Shown: piece by piece, positions 1 to 8,909 of the stretch | How the letters are laid out: each line of letters opens with the position of its first letter | How positions within the stretch are numbered: position 1 is the stretch's first letter | Origin: Chryseobacterium rhizoplanae | GTDB lineage: Bacteria; Bacteroidota; Bacteroidia; Flavobacteriales; Weeksellaceae | Direction: 5' to 3' | DNA length: 64,000 nt | NCBI RefSeq assembly: GCF_900182655.1 | Contig: NZ_FXTC01000001.1 | Coordinates: 1,116,001 to 1,180,000 of the forward strand | Made by a program: the position numbers and the translations under genes | Notes under the pieces: generated by a model | The model's database searches: none | Seen by the model: the letters and a program-made list of their open reading frames with translations, nothing else | What the model was told of the DNA's origin: nothing

Positions 1-1082
1 GCAAATGCTTTTAACAGCAATACCAGAACTAAAAATATAATAATTGTCCATTCTCCGATCTCAAAATACCTGAAAAAACTGTTTTCAATAATAGAATGGG
101 TATTTCCGTTGGTAAATGCTTTCACCGTTTCATATCCTTCTCCGAATAAGGGAGGAAACAGAACACACAACAATGAAAGTACAGCGCCGCCAAACATTGC
201 TTTTCGCATTCTGGAAAGCTGAAGCCCTTTTATAAAATGTTCTACTTTTTGAGAAATAATTACAAAATAACGGGCATACAAGCCTGTTACAATTCCTAAG
301 ATAAGATAATAAGGAACATTTTTATAGTTGAATGCATCTCTTGTATAAAACCTGAAAAGAACATCTTCCTGAAGCAAAATCCTCGACAAAAGACTTCCGC
401 AGACAGCAGCCACCACCAAAGGAATAAAGTCTGTAAAAACCACTCCCGTCAGGAGAATTTCAAAGGCAAACATAATTCCGGCAATCGGCGCATTGAACGC
501 CGAAGCAATCCCTGCTGTAGCACCTGCGGCCAGCAATAGAGTACGTTCTTTGTAACTTAATCTGTAAGTCTGCGCATAGTTTGAGCCAATAGCAGCTCCG
601 GTAACGGCAATAGGACTTTCCAGCCCTGCAGAACCTCCCAATCCTACGGTAACTGCACTCTGTATCACCTGAGAATACATTTTAACGGAAGCTACGATAC
701 TGGAATTCTGTGCAATTTCATAGAGAATAGCCCCGATACCTTTACGGTCCTGTCCTTTGAACAAGGTCAGAACAATCATAGTGGTCAAAACAATTCCTAA
801 AAAAGGAAAAACAATATAGAACAATATCTGATATTCAAAATGGACTTTATTCGTAATGAAATTGTGGATATAGTGTACCAGCGTTTTCAGAATAACTCCC
901 GCAAGACCCGCAGTGCAGCCTACCAGAATCCCGGAAAGAACAAGGAACTGATTTCGGCTCAGCCTGTTGTTCAGCCAATGCAGAATAAGCTCATAACTGC
1001 GTGCTTTTTCTAATCCGTATTTCTGGAAATCTCTTTTAAATTTAAGGAAGCTCAGGTACTTTTTTTTGTTGTGAATTTTCAC
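1..1082 (-). CDS. ClC-family voltage-gated chloride channel/antiporter (C-terminus beyond window)
   Basis: Open reverse-strand frame running off the left edge, about 360 codons visible. It encodes a multi-helix membrane protein. The segment GLGGSAGLESPIAVTG matches the GREGP filter region of ClC proteins and keeps the gating glutamate (GLESP). The following GATAGIASAFNAPIAG is typical of the next ClC helix. The only in-frame start is GTG at 1082, because a TAG lies eight codons upstream with no ATG between. It probably moves chloride across the inner membrane; whether it is a channel or a H+/Cl- exchanger cannot be told. The missing end would hold the last helices and any CBS domains. Confidence 0.9.
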   Translation of the reverse strand, partial: MKIHNKKKYLSFLKFKRDFQKYGLEKARSYELILHWLNNRLSRNQFLVLSGILVGCTAGLAGVILKTLVHYIHNFITNKVHFEYQILFYIVFPFLGIVLTTMIVLTLFKGQDRKGIGAILYEIAQNSSIVASVKMYSQVIQSAVTVGLGGSAGLESPIAVTGAAIGSNYAQTYRLSYKERTLLLAAGATAGIASAFNAPIAGIMFAFEILLTGVVFTDFIPLVVAAVCGSLLSRILLQEDVLFRFYTRDAFNYKNVPYYLILGIVTGLYARYFVIISQKVEHFIKGLQLSRMRKAMFGGAVLSLLCVLFPPLFGEGYETVKAFTNGNTHSIIENSFFRYFEIGEWTIIIFLVLVLLLKAF

Positions 1083-1204
1083 CTTGGAAACATTTTTATG
1101 CTGCTATGAATGGATACAGCTCCGTAAATTTATGAAATATCTTACAAAAACACCTAAAAACACCTTTCTCAATTTCTATTCATGATCTTTAGCTATGACA
1201 AACT

Positions 1205-2197
1205 TTATCCTGTTTTCTTAGAATTACCTGTTAATAATAATCCTGCAACCACAGCTCCAATAAGTCCTGCACCTGCCCAGATCAAAGGTTTTGCAGGAAT
1301 AGAGAACAATGTTTTTCCATCAATTCCCATATTTCCTTTAGAAGGTTCCTGTACATTCCCGCCGGTGTTTTTATCGTGATGTGCTTTTTTCATAACCATC
1401 CGCATTCCTGCTGAAGAAACATAGCGGATCACTCCCGGAAACATTTCATACAGGTTTTTAAATACCACTGCGGACCAATCGGGATAGGTAGCTTCTTTTG
1501 GATTCTTGGCAGTCTCTACAATAGAAGCGGCCAGCTTACGCGGATCAAATGAAGGAGGAGGTGTACTGAGTTTTACTCCTGAGTAATTAGCAGCATGTTC
1601 TATTCCTGATGACTTCTGAAATCCCGGGTAAAGCGCACAGATATGAATATCAGGAAAATCTGAAACTTCTCCCTGTAAGGTTTCCACCATACCGCGGATT
1701 CCAAATTTTGAGGCGGTGTAGGCTGTTCCATACGGTGCAGGCATCCATCCGCCAATAGAAATATTATTAAGCAAGACTCCTTTTTTCTGTTTTTTAAAGA
1801 CAGGAAGCACTGCATGGGCCGAGTGCATATATCCCAGCAGGTTTGTTTTCACAATCTGATCGCTGACATCAACCGGAATTTCCTCAAATTTACCAAATGC
1901 CAGCACTCCGGCATTATTCACCCAGTAATCAATTTTACCACTAAATTCAAGGGCTTCTTTAACTAGATTTTCAACGTCTTCGGCTATAGAAGTATCTGTG
2001 GGAACAGCGATCACCGTAGCGCCCAGTTTCCTGCATAGTTCTGCTGTTTCTTTCAAAGCATCTTCACCTCTTGCTGCCAGCACAAGATCTGCTCCCTGTT
2101 CTGCAAAAGCTTCTGCTGCAGCCTTCCCAATACCACTTGAAGCACCTGTAATGACTACTGTTTCTCCAAAAAAAGGAGGTCTTCTTTGATTTTTCAT
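1205..2197 (-). CDS. SDR-family oxidoreductase with C-terminal membrane segment
   Basis: 330-residue classical short-chain dehydrogenase. The nucleotide-binding TGASSGIG is at residues 17-24, NNAG at 94-97, the catalytic Ser near 147 and YxxxK at Tyr160/Lys164. Typical SDRs have about 250 residues. Here a C-terminal extension ends in a hydrophobic stretch (around residues 305-325, PLIWAGAGLIGAVVAGLLL) that should anchor the enzyme in the membrane. The substrate is unknown. It lies 32 bp downstream of the NADH dehydrogenase gene on the same strand, so the two may be co-transcribed. Confidence 0.9.
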   Translation of the reverse strand: MKNQRRPPFFGETVVITGASSGIGKAAAEAFAEQGADLVLAARGEDALKETAELCRKLGATVIAVPTDTSIAEDVENLVKEALEFSGKIDYWVNNAGVLAFGKFEEIPVDVSDQIVKTNLLGYMHSAHAVLPVFKKQKKGVLLNNISIGGWMPAPYGTAYTASKFGIRGMVETLQGEVSDFPDIHICALYPGFQKSSGIEHAANYSGVKLSTPPPSFDPRKLAASIVETAKNPKEATYPDWSAVVFKNLYEMFPGVIRYVSSAGMRMVMKKAHHDKNTGGNVQEPSKGNMGIDGKTLFSIPAKPLIWAGAGLIGAVVAGLLLTGNSKKTG

Positions 2198-2229
2198 ATT
2201 AATAGAGATTTAAGTGTTGGTATTTTTAA

Positions 2230-3498
2230 TTATCCGTTCCCTGTATTTCTTTTTGGAAAGAGAATAAGCCTGATGGATGGATTGTTGGTGATAAACAGAC
2301 GGAACCAGTCCATTGCCATCTGAATTTTATTTTTGAATCCTACCAGAGGAATAATATGAATGAAAAGCCAGGTGAGCCACGCTATGAATCCATTAAAAGA
2401 ATGCTTTGGAAGATCTACCACAGCATTGTATTTTGAAATAATGGCCATACTGCCTTTATCATTGTACCGGAATTGCTCCAGAACTTTTCCGTCTTCTATC
2501 CGTTTAAAATTGGCAGCGAGATTTTTCCCCTGCTGAATGGCAACCTGAGCAAGCTGGGGATGTCCTTTCGGAAATTTTTCTTCAGCCAGCATTAAAGAAA
2601 GGTCTCCCAATGCATAGATATTGGCCGTTCCTTCTACTTTATTATAGGCATCTACTAAAACTCTTCTTCCTTTTCCAATGCTTTCTTCCGGCAACCCCGG
2701 GATTTCTTTTCCAATCACTCCGGAAGTCCAGATCAGGGTCTCCGTTTCAATAGATGTTCCGTCGCTTAGAATAACTTTATGATCAGTGTAATCTTTTACT
2801 GAAACATTCAGCAGAATTTTAACGCCTAATTCTTTCAGTTTTTCATAGGCTGTTTCCTGAGCCAGCTGGCTCATTGGTGAAAGTAAGGTAGGTAAAGCAT
2901 CAATCAGGTAAAGGTTAGAAAGCCCCAGTTTTATTTCAGGATATTCTTTCTGAGCAATGTATTTTCCCATCTCAGCCAGCATCCCGGCCAGTTCTACTCC
3001 TGTAGGACCACCTCCGGCAATAACGATATTCTGAAGTTTTTCTGCTTCTTTGATGTCCTTATTCCGGGCAGCTTCTTCCAGGGTCAGCAGGATATGATTT
3101 CTGAGATAAAGAGCTTCTTCAATATTTTTCATAGGCAGGGCACATTTCTTTACATTTTCCATTCCAAAGAAATTAGATTCTGTTCCTAATGCCAATACCA
3201 GATAATCATAGTTCAGGTTTCCTGTATCAGTTTCTATGGTCTTATTTTCAGGGTTTACTTTCAACAGGCTTCCCATATGAAATTTCACATGTTTGTCGTT
3301 GGAAAAGAGTTTCCTGAAAGGGTAGCTGATATTGGAAGCTTCTATAAAGGAAGTAGCAACCTGATAGATGAGTGGCGGGAAAAAATGATAATTGTTCTTA
3401 TCAACCAGGGTTATCTTGAACCTTTTATCATTTTTGAGAGATTTGATAAGATTGATGCCCGCAAATCCTCCTCCTACGATTAGAATATGCTTTTTCAT
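2230..3498 (-). CDS. Type II NADH dehydrogenase-like FAD/NAD(P) oxidoreductase
   Basis: 422 residues. An N-terminal FAD-binding Rossmann motif (GGGFAGIN, about 9-16) is followed by a second dinucleotide motif (GGGPTGVELAG, about 162-172). ALGDLSLM near residue 300 is the usual FAD-contacting segment. The C-terminal 60 residues are hydrophobic and amphipathic (WLTWLFIHIIPLVGFKNKI), as in membrane-associated NDH-2 enzymes. These pass electrons from NADH to quinone without pumping protons. Length and motif order fit Ndh. A sulfide:quinone reductase is less likely because the redox-active Cys pair is not evident. Confidence 0.9.
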   Translation of the reverse strand: MKKHILIVGGGFAGINLIKSLKNDKRFKITLVDKNNYHFFPPLIYQVATSFIEASNISYPFRKLFSNDKHVKFHMGSLLKVNPENKTIETDTGNLNYDYLVLALGTESNFFGMENVKKCALPMKNIEEALYLRNHILLTLEEAARNKDIKEAEKLQNIVIAGGGPTGVELAGMLAEMGKYIAQKEYPEIKLGLSNLYLIDALPTLLSPMSQLAQETAYEKLKELGVKILLNVSVKDYTDHKVILSDGTSIETETLIWTSGVIGKEIPGLPEESIGKGRRVLVDAYNKVEGTANIYALGDLSLMLAEEKFPKGHPQLAQVAIQQGKNLAANFKRIEDGKVLEQFRYNDKGSMAIISKYNAVVDLPKHSFNGFIAWLTWLFIHIIPLVGFKNKIQMAMDWFRLFITNNPSIRLILFPKRNTGNG

Positions 3499-3712
3499 AA
3501 TAATTTGTTATTGAAATGGTATACTGAAAATGATTCAATAACAAGACCAAAGAAGTTACAAAGTAAATATTTAACATAATGTTTAAAACAACAAAACCCA
3601 CCTTATTTTAATGAGAAACAAGAGTTTCAGGGTTTGCAATCTGTTTTTCTTTTTAACTTTTCGCACGATGTTTGCAGCCTGTTTAAGAATCCAACACTTT
3701 AAATATATTCAT

Positions 3713-4702
3713 ATGAAAACAGACATTTTAACAGAAAAGCACCGACTGGGACTCGGTGGAGTAGCGATAGGAACGGCTTTTGAAAATATTACAGATGAAC
3801 AGGCTCATAAGATACTGCAAACAGCCTGGGATACAGGAATCCGATATTATGATACGTCTCCGTGGTATGGACTGACCAAGAGTGAGCGGAGATTCGGAGA
3901 TTTTCTTAAGGATAAAGACAGGAGTGACTTTATTTTTTCAACCAAAGTAGGAAGACTTTTTCATGAGGTTTCTGAATCTGAAGTTCCACCTACCATGTGG
4001 AAAAATCCTCTTCACTACGATTTCTTTCATGATTATACAGCCAATGCTGTGCAAAAATCTATTGAAGACAGCCTGGAAAGAACCGGACTGAGCCATATTG
4101 ATATCGTTTACATTCATGACCTGTCTGAAGATCAGGTAGGAGACCGCTATCCTTATTTTCTGAAACAGGCAAGAGAAGGGGCTTTTAAGATTCTTTCAAA
4201 GCTTAGGGAACAGGGAGTTATCAAAGCATGGGGAATGGGTGTGAATAAGATAGAACCTATTTTAGACTGTATTGATTCTGCCGATCCGGATATCTGTCTT
4301 TCAGCAACCCAGTATTCTATTCTGGAACATGAAGATGCGGTGGACCGGCTGCTTCCCGTTGTGAGAAAAGCAGGGGTAAAACTTGTTTCAGGAGCAGGAT
4401 ACAATTCAGGGTATCTGGCAGGAAGAGAACGCTACAATTATAAAGATGTGATCCCAAAAGGGATGTATGAGAAAAGAGCCCGCATGACATCTATTGCAGA
4501 AAAATATAACATAAGTATTATTGATGCTGCTCTTCATTTTGTATTAGCCGCTGATGAGTTTGCTTCTATTATTCCCGGAGCAAGCAAAAAAGAGCAAGTA
4601 ATGGATAATGTAGAAGCCCTGCATGCCGATATACCTATGGGTTTCTGGCAGGAATTAAAAGCCGAAGGCCTGATTTATGAAAAAGCACAGGTCCCGCAAT
4701 AA
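3713..4702 (+). CDS. Aldo/keto reductase (sugar/fucose dehydrogenase-like)
   Basis: 329 residues from the ATG at 3713. The frame stays open upstream to 3611, but family similarity begins at RLGLGG just after this ATG. The AKR features are YYDTSPWYG (Asp and Tyr of the tetrad), STKVG (Lys) and VYIHDL (His). The C-terminal GASKKEQVMDN is the NADP-binding region. It resembles D-threo-aldose/L-fucose dehydrogenase-type AKRs, which oxidise aldoses with NAD(P). Substrate not determined. Confidence 0.88.
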   Translation: MKTDILTEKHRLGLGGVAIGTAFENITDEQAHKILQTAWDTGIRYYDTSPWYGLTKSERRFGDFLKDKDRSDFIFSTKVGRLFHEVSESEVPPTMWKNPLHYDFFHDYTANAVQKSIEDSLERTGLSHIDIVYIHDLSEDQVGDRYPYFLKQAREGAFKILSKLREQGVIKAWGMGVNKIEPILDCIDSADPDICLSATQYSILEHEDAVDRLLPVVRKAGVKLVSGAGYNSGYLAGRERYNYKDVIPKGMYEKRARMTSIAEKYNISIIDAALHFVLAADEFASIIPGASKKEQVMDNVEALHADIPMGFWQELKAEGLIYEKAQVPQ

Positions 4703-4717
4703 ATAAGAAAAATACAT

Positions 4718-4754
4718 AAAGAGAGTTGAATCATTCACTATTCAACTCTCTTTT
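4718..4754. terminator. Bidirectional rho-independent terminator
   Basis: Perfect stem AAAGAGAGTTGAAT with its complement around an 8-nt loop, followed by T-rich sequence on both strands. It lies between the convergent aldo/keto reductase gene and the lipoprotein nuclease gene. Confidence 0.85.
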
Positions 4755-4766
4755 AAAACGATATAA

Positions 4767-6143
4767 TTAGTTACCGTATGTAAAATAAACTCTTGGTGCT
4801 ATCTCAGTATAGCCACCGTCTTTAAAGTAAGCAGCAAAATATTTTCCCGAATTATTTAATTTAAAATTAAGAGAGCCATTAATCTGTCCGTTTGTATATT
4901 CCCATTTTGTTGAGTAATTAACAGCTGTATTTTGCCCGGGGATGATGCCGTCTCTGTAAATACCAATCCAGGCTTTAGGATCAGCAGACCCATTGCTATA
5001 AACAATATTGATATTTTCATTGAGCGCATATGCGGTTTTATTAAGGCTTATTGCAGGAGTGGATATATTTTTAGTTTTGACTGCAAATGTTGTCCATACG
5101 CCTTTATGGTCTGTAGGCCATATACCAACAGGTTCTGAAAATTTATCTTTTGAAGTCTCTAATTGAGGAGTATTCTTGACAACAGTTTTTTTGGGACCTA
5201 CGATATAGCTGTCTTTTACTCTTATTGTACCATCATCGTAATAAAAAATATAATCTATTCTGTCCCGCTCATCAGCTTTAGGTGCCCAGGATGCCTGTGC
5301 CGGCCATGTAAAACCAGGATATTCCACCTCATTTGGATACATGACTCTATAACTATCCTTGAACCCATTTTTAGATAAGGTAAGAGTGGAGTTCCAATTC
5401 ATAACCACTCCACGGTGATCGTAAAGGTTTTTGACGGCTTCGGTCCAGTCAAGGTGAGATGCTTCATTGAAATCTCCACCTAAGACTATTGTTCTTCCTT
5501 TTGCAATATCCTCCTTTACGCGTGCAAGAAACTCCTGAATTTCCTTTGGTCTGTTAGAGCTGTTGTTAGATTGACTGATCTTAACCGGATCAGTAACCGG
5601 AGCGGGTAATTCGTTAAAAGTTACAGGATCGTAGCCCCGGGGATAATTAACTGCATAATTGGTATAATCCAAATGTCCGGAGTACACAGCAATCTCATTT
5701 CCCGGTACAATTTCAGTGAGGAGCCGATGATAAGCGCTGAATTCCGAATACTCCTTGATGGGATATTTACTCAGAACGCCATTATCATTTCCTTTCAATG
5801 CATAATATGTTTTTCCTTTCGCTTTTAAAGAGGCTACAATACGTTGGTCAAAAGAAGTGTTGTTATAGTTTCTTATTTCGGACAACGTTACAAAATCCGG
5901 TTCACGGGCTGCGATTTCATTAACAACTGCTTCATATCCTCCGGAAACCTTCGTCCCTTCCTGCCAGATATTAAATTGAAATACACTAAAAGAATATTCG
6001 GTATTGTTTAATTTTCCTACACCAGATAAATTATTATTTTTATCTGCTAATGAGGAAGAGTCAGGCTCAGAGTCAGAACTCCTACAAGAAGTAAAAGACA
6101 ATACTATCGCTGACAAGATCGAAATAAATAATATTTTTTTCAT
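4767..6143 (-). CDS. Endonuclease/exonuclease/phosphatase-family lipoprotein
   Basis: 458 residues. Signal peptide with lipobox (LSFTSC, lipidated Cys at 20), then a Ser/Asp-rich linker. EEP-fold motifs appear in order: QFNIW, LSEIRNY (metal-binding Glu), SGHLDY, LGGDFNEASH, DRIDYIFYYD and PTDHKGVW (terminal Asp-His). The last ~95 residues form a separate beta-rich domain like those at the C-termini of secreted phosphodiesterases. It probably hydrolyses phosphodiester or phosphomonoester substrates outside the cytoplasmic membrane. The exact substrate (nucleic acid, sphingomyelin or inositol phosphate) is unknown. Confidence 0.85.
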   Translation of the reverse strand: MKKILFISILSAIVLSFTSCRSSDSEPDSSSLADKNNNLSGVGKLNNTEYSFSVFQFNIWQEGTKVSGGYEAVVNEIAAREPDFVTLSEIRNYNNTSFDQRIVASLKAKGKTYYALKGNDNGVLSKYPIKEYSEFSAYHRLLTEIVPGNEIAVYSGHLDYTNYAVNYPRGYDPVTFNELPAPVTDPVKISQSNNSSNRPKEIQEFLARVKEDIAKGRTIVLGGDFNEASHLDWTEAVKNLYDHRGVVMNWNSTLTLSKNGFKDSYRVMYPNEVEYPGFTWPAQASWAPKADERDRIDYIFYYDDGTIRVKDSYIVGPKKTVVKNTPQLETSKDKFSEPVGIWPTDHKGVWTTFAVKTKNISTPAISLNKTAYALNENINIVYSNGSADPKAWIGIYRDGIIPGQNTAVNYSTKWEYTNGQINGSLNFKLNNSGKYFAAYFKDGGYTEIAPRVYFTYGN

Positions 6144-6315
6144 AATATTTTTTTTATTTCAAATATAAGTGATTTCATTTAATTATCTCATTACCCGCGT
6201 GTTAATTGTTTTCATTTTATGCAATACATTAAACATTTTGTGAGATTACACTTTATTTAAATAAAATTTTAAACACAATATTTTATTTACTTAATTTTAT
6301 ATAGCAAAATTTAAA

Positions 6316-6337
6316 TTCAAAATTTCTTCAAAATTTA
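6316..6337 (+). promoter_or_regulatory. Candidate OmpR-type operator (11-bp direct repeat) upstream of response regulator
   Basis: TTCAAAATTTC is immediately followed by TTCAAAATTTA, two half-sites one helical turn apart as bound by OmpR/PhoB regulators. The same 14-mer TTCAAAATTTCTTC recurs at 8770. In both places a -7-like element begins exactly 26 bp after the first base (TAGTTTTA at 6342; CACCTTTG at 8796). This suggests autoregulation. Confidence 0.55.
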
Positions 6338-6353
6338 ATGATAGTTTTATGGC

Positions 6354-7028
6354 ATGAAAATCCTAATCGTTGAAGACGAAACAGCACTTACCCAAAGCAT
6401 TTCCGAATATCTGTCTGGAGAGAACTACCTGTGTGAAGCTGCCAGCACATTCAGTGAAGCCATGAGTAAAATAGAGATATTTGACTATGACTGCATTTTA
6501 CTGGACATTATGCTTCCGGATGGAAATGGTCTGAAAATACTTGAAGAATTAAAAAAGCAACAGAAACAGGACGGCGTAATTATTATTTCTGCCAAGAATG
6601 CTTTGGATGACAAAATTGAAGGGTTAAAACTGGGTGCGGATGATTATCTTACCAAGCCTTTTCATCTCTCCGAGCTTATGGCAAGGGTATATTCTATTAT
6701 CCGGAGGAAGCAGTTCAGCAGCTCCAATGTAGTAAAACAAAATGAACTTCAGATTGATTTGCTGGCTAAAACAGTTGCTGTAAATGATGAAGCCATTTCA
6801 TTAACCAAAAAAGAATTTGACCTCTTGATTTATTTTATCGGCAATAAAAATAAAGTCATCTCCAAAAGTACTCTGGCAGAACATCTTTCCGGAGATCTTG
6901 CAGATATGCTAGACAATCATGATTTTGTATATGCCCACGTAAAAAACCTTAAGAAAAAGCTGTATGATGCGGGATGTGGACATTATCTGAAAACAGTGTA
7001 TGGAACGGGCTATAAGTGGGAAAACTAG
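6354..7028 (+). CDS. OmpR-family response regulator
   Basis: 224 residues. Receiver domain with acidic pocket (VEDE), phosphoacceptor Asp51 (LLDIMLPDG) and Lys101 (YLTKPF). The C-terminal winged helix carries SLTKKEFDLLIYF and ends with TVYGTGYKWE, the typical OmpR/PhoB end. The cognate kinase is the gene at 7457, now separated by a four-helix-bundle gene. The direct repeat just upstream fits autoregulation. The proposed -7 element ends only about 5 bp before the ATG, so the leader would be very short or absent. Confidence 0.95.
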   Translation: MKILIVEDETALTQSISEYLSGENYLCEAASTFSEAMSKIEIFDYDCILLDIMLPDGNGLKILEELKKQQKQDGVIIISAKNALDDKIEGLKLGADDYLTKPFHLSELMARVYSIIRRKQFSSSNVVKQNELQIDLLAKTVAVNDEAISLTKKEFDLLIYFIGNKNKVISKSTLAEHLSGDLADMLDNHDFVYAHVKNLKKKLYDAGCGHYLKTVYGTGYKWEN

Positions 7029-7029
7029 A

Positions 7030-7060
7030 ATAATTATAAATGATGAATTATAAATTATGA
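7030..7060 (+). repeat. Left inverted repeat flanking four-helix-bundle gene
   Basis: AT-rich repeat beginning 2 bp after the regulator stop codon and overlapping the ATG of the next gene. Its 16-mer GAATTATAAATTATGA matches the complement of 7429-7455 exactly, and the outer ATAATTAT is shared too. With the right copy it brackets the inserted gene. Confidence 0.6.
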
Positions 7061-7413
7061 GTGAAAAGAAAAATGTGCTGAAAGATAAAAGTTTTAGTTT
7101 TGCAATTAGGATTATTAATCTTTATAAATATCTTTCTACTTCTAAGAATGAATATGTTCTGAGTAAACAGCTATTAAGAAGTGGAACAGCGGTGGGAGCT
7201 TTGATAAGAGAGTCACAGAATACAGAAAGTAAAGCAGACTTTATTCATAAGCTCGCTGTTGCTCAAAAAGAATGTGATGAATCTATTTACTGGATTGAGC
7301 TTTTATATCATACTGAATATTTACCATCTACTGAATTTGAAAGTATAAATAATGAAGCCATAGAAATATTAAAAATAATCCGAAGCATCATCATTACATC
7401 AAAAAACAAATAG
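7057..7413 (+). CDS. Four-helix-bundle protein (23S rRNA intervening-sequence/Avd-like family)
   Basis: 118 residues, entirely alpha-helical in character. Conserved signatures are FSFAIRIINLYKYL, SKQLLRSGTAVGALIRES and a central HKLAVAQKECDESIYWIELL. These fit the four-helix-bundle family found in 23S rRNA intervening sequences and as the accessory Avd protein of diversity-generating retroelements. Function is unknown for stand-alone members; nucleic-acid binding is plausible. It sits between a response regulator and its kinase, flanked by inverted repeats, so it looks inserted. No reverse transcriptase or variable-repeat protein is nearby. Confidence 0.85.
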   Translation: MSEKKNVLKDKSFSFAIRIINLYKYLSTSKNEYVLSKQLLRSGTAVGALIRESQNTESKADFIHKLAVAQKECDESIYWIELLYHTEYLPSTEFESINNEAIEILKIIRSIIITSKNK

Positions 7414-7428
7414 TCTTCCGTAAAAAAC

Positions 7429-7455
7429 AATTCATAATTTATAATTCATAATTAT
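7429..7455 (-). repeat. Right inverted repeat flanking four-helix-bundle gene
   Basis: Complement of the left repeat at 7030-7060: 16 bp identical in the core plus 8 bp outer identity, with a 7-bp gap in one arm. It ends one base before the TTG start of the histidine kinase, so it occupies the position where that gene's ribosome-binding site would lie. Confidence 0.6.
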
Positions 7456-7456
7456 C

Positions 7457-8743
7457 TTGAAGCCTCTACTCACCAAAACCACAAAACCTTTTCTCATCTA
7501 CGTACTTATTGTACTGATGATAAGCATTCCTGTCTATTATTTTGTGGTGGACACCATCTGGAAAGGTGAGCTGGATGAGCATAATCACATTATTATCAAG
7601 AAAACGGCTTATGAATTTAATCAATTAAAGCTGTCTGAAGAAGAATTGGACAAAAGCGTTACACTATGGAATCATATCCAGCCTGAAACGAATATTGAGA
7701 AAATTTCAACTCAGCAAATAAAACGGGATACGGTTTATACTTATGAAAAGCATTTACCTTTTATTTCGGAACAAAAAAAGGAACGGTACAGATGCCTGAA
7801 AAAGGTCATTTATCTGCAAAACAAACCTTATCTTTTTACTATACAGACCAATATTGAGGAATCACATGAAACAATAGCGGTGATCGCAATGATTACCATA
7901 TTTTTCTTTGTAATCATTGTTTTAGGGCTTTTATACCTGAACAGAAAGCTTTCGTCATCTATCTGGAAGCCATTCAGGGATACATTGGATCAACTGAAAA
8001 CCTTCAATCTTAACAGTCAGAATATCCTACAATTTCCAGCTTCTTACACCACAGAATTTGAAGAATTGAATCAGTCTCTTTATAAACTGATAGAACGCAA
8101 TATTTCTACTTATAAAACCCAGAAAGAATTTACAGAAAATGCTTCCCATGAGCTGCAGACTCCGTTGGCCATCATTAAGAATAAGCTTGATCTTTTGCTT
8201 CAGGATCAGAATCTCACTGAAAAGCAGTACAGAATTGCCGAAGAGATGAACAAGGCTCTTACAAGAAGCTCCCGCATCAATAAAAACCTTTTGCTGCTGG
8301 CTAAAATTGAGAATAACCAGTTTGACGGTTCGGAGATTGTTTTGTTTGACCATTTACTTCAACAAAGTATTGATACCCTCGGGGAACATTTTGAGCAAAA
8401 AAATATTTCCGTTCAGGAAGAGATCTCTGGCGGTGTACAGGTGAACGGAAACAGCATTCTCACAGAAATACTGATTAACAATCTCATCATCAATGCCATT
8501 CGCCATACTTCTCCGGGAGGGTTTATTTCTATACAATTGACAGATTCTTCGTTTGAAGTTTCCAATTCCGGAGTTGAAAAGCTGAATACGGATTTCCTGT
8601 TCAAAAGATTTTCAAAACTTTCAACAGATAACAGCGGAAGCGGGCTGGGACTCGCTATCATTCAGGAAATCTGCAGGTTTCATCATTGGACGATTAGCTA
8701 TCGCTTTGAAAACCATCGTCATTTCTTCACTGTTAAGTTATAG
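7457..8743 (+). CDS. Sensor histidine kinase partner of the OmpR regulator
   Basis: 428 residues. TM helices at about 12-34 and 138-161 enclose a periplasmic sensor of about 100 residues. The H-box ENASHELQTPLAII (His231), N-box NNLIINAIRHTS and G-box SGSGLGLAIIQEI are present; no clear HAMP domain is visible. The start is TTG (KPLLTKTTKPFLIY follows). No in-frame ATG exists nearby because the inverted repeat lies directly upstream, so expression of the kinase may have changed after insertion. Confidence 0.92.
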   Translation: MKPLLTKTTKPFLIYVLIVLMISIPVYYFVVDTIWKGELDEHNHIIIKKTAYEFNQLKLSEEELDKSVTLWNHIQPETNIEKISTQQIKRDTVYTYEKHLPFISEQKKERYRCLKKVIYLQNKPYLFTIQTNIEESHETIAVIAMITIFFFVIIVLGLLYLNRKLSSSIWKPFRDTLDQLKTFNLNSQNILQFPASYTTEFEELNQSLYKLIERNISTYKTQKEFTENASHELQTPLAIIKNKLDLLLQDQNLTEKQYRIAEEMNKALTRSSRINKNLLLLAKIENNQFDGSEIVLFDHLLQQSIDTLGEHFEQKNISVQEEISGGVQVNGNSILTEILINNLIINAIRHTSPGGFISIQLTDSSFEVSNSGVEKLNTDFLFKRFSKLSTDNSGSGLGLAIIQEICRFHHWTISYRFENHRHFFTVKL

Positions 8744-8769
8744 TTAAAAAAATTTAACGGCTCCGGCAA

Positions 8770-8803
8770 TTCAAAATTTCTTCTAAATCGCATTGCACCT
8801 TTG
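8770..8803 (+). promoter_or_regulatory. Candidate operator and -7 element for the membrane protein/receptor genes
   Basis: TTCAAAATTTC followed by TTCTAAATCGC repeats the pattern seen before the response regulator. CACCTTTG at 8796-8803 resembles the Bacteroidota -7 box and is spaced 26 bp from the repeat start, as at 6316/6342. A short hairpin, TGCCATTTGTGGCA (8879-8892), lies in the leader just before the next gene. Confidence 0.55.
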
Positions 8804-8909
8804 TATAGAATATACTGAGGCAGATGGTTATTTGTAAAATGACTTCATTCACAGGAATTATCTGGTTTTCTGAATCAATGCCATTTGTGGCATCTAAAAA
8901 CAAAGCAAA

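Noticed and set aside
7057..7413. Diversity-generating retroelement
   Set aside because: The four-helix-bundle protein is Avd-like, but no reverse transcriptase, template repeat or variable-repeat protein is present.
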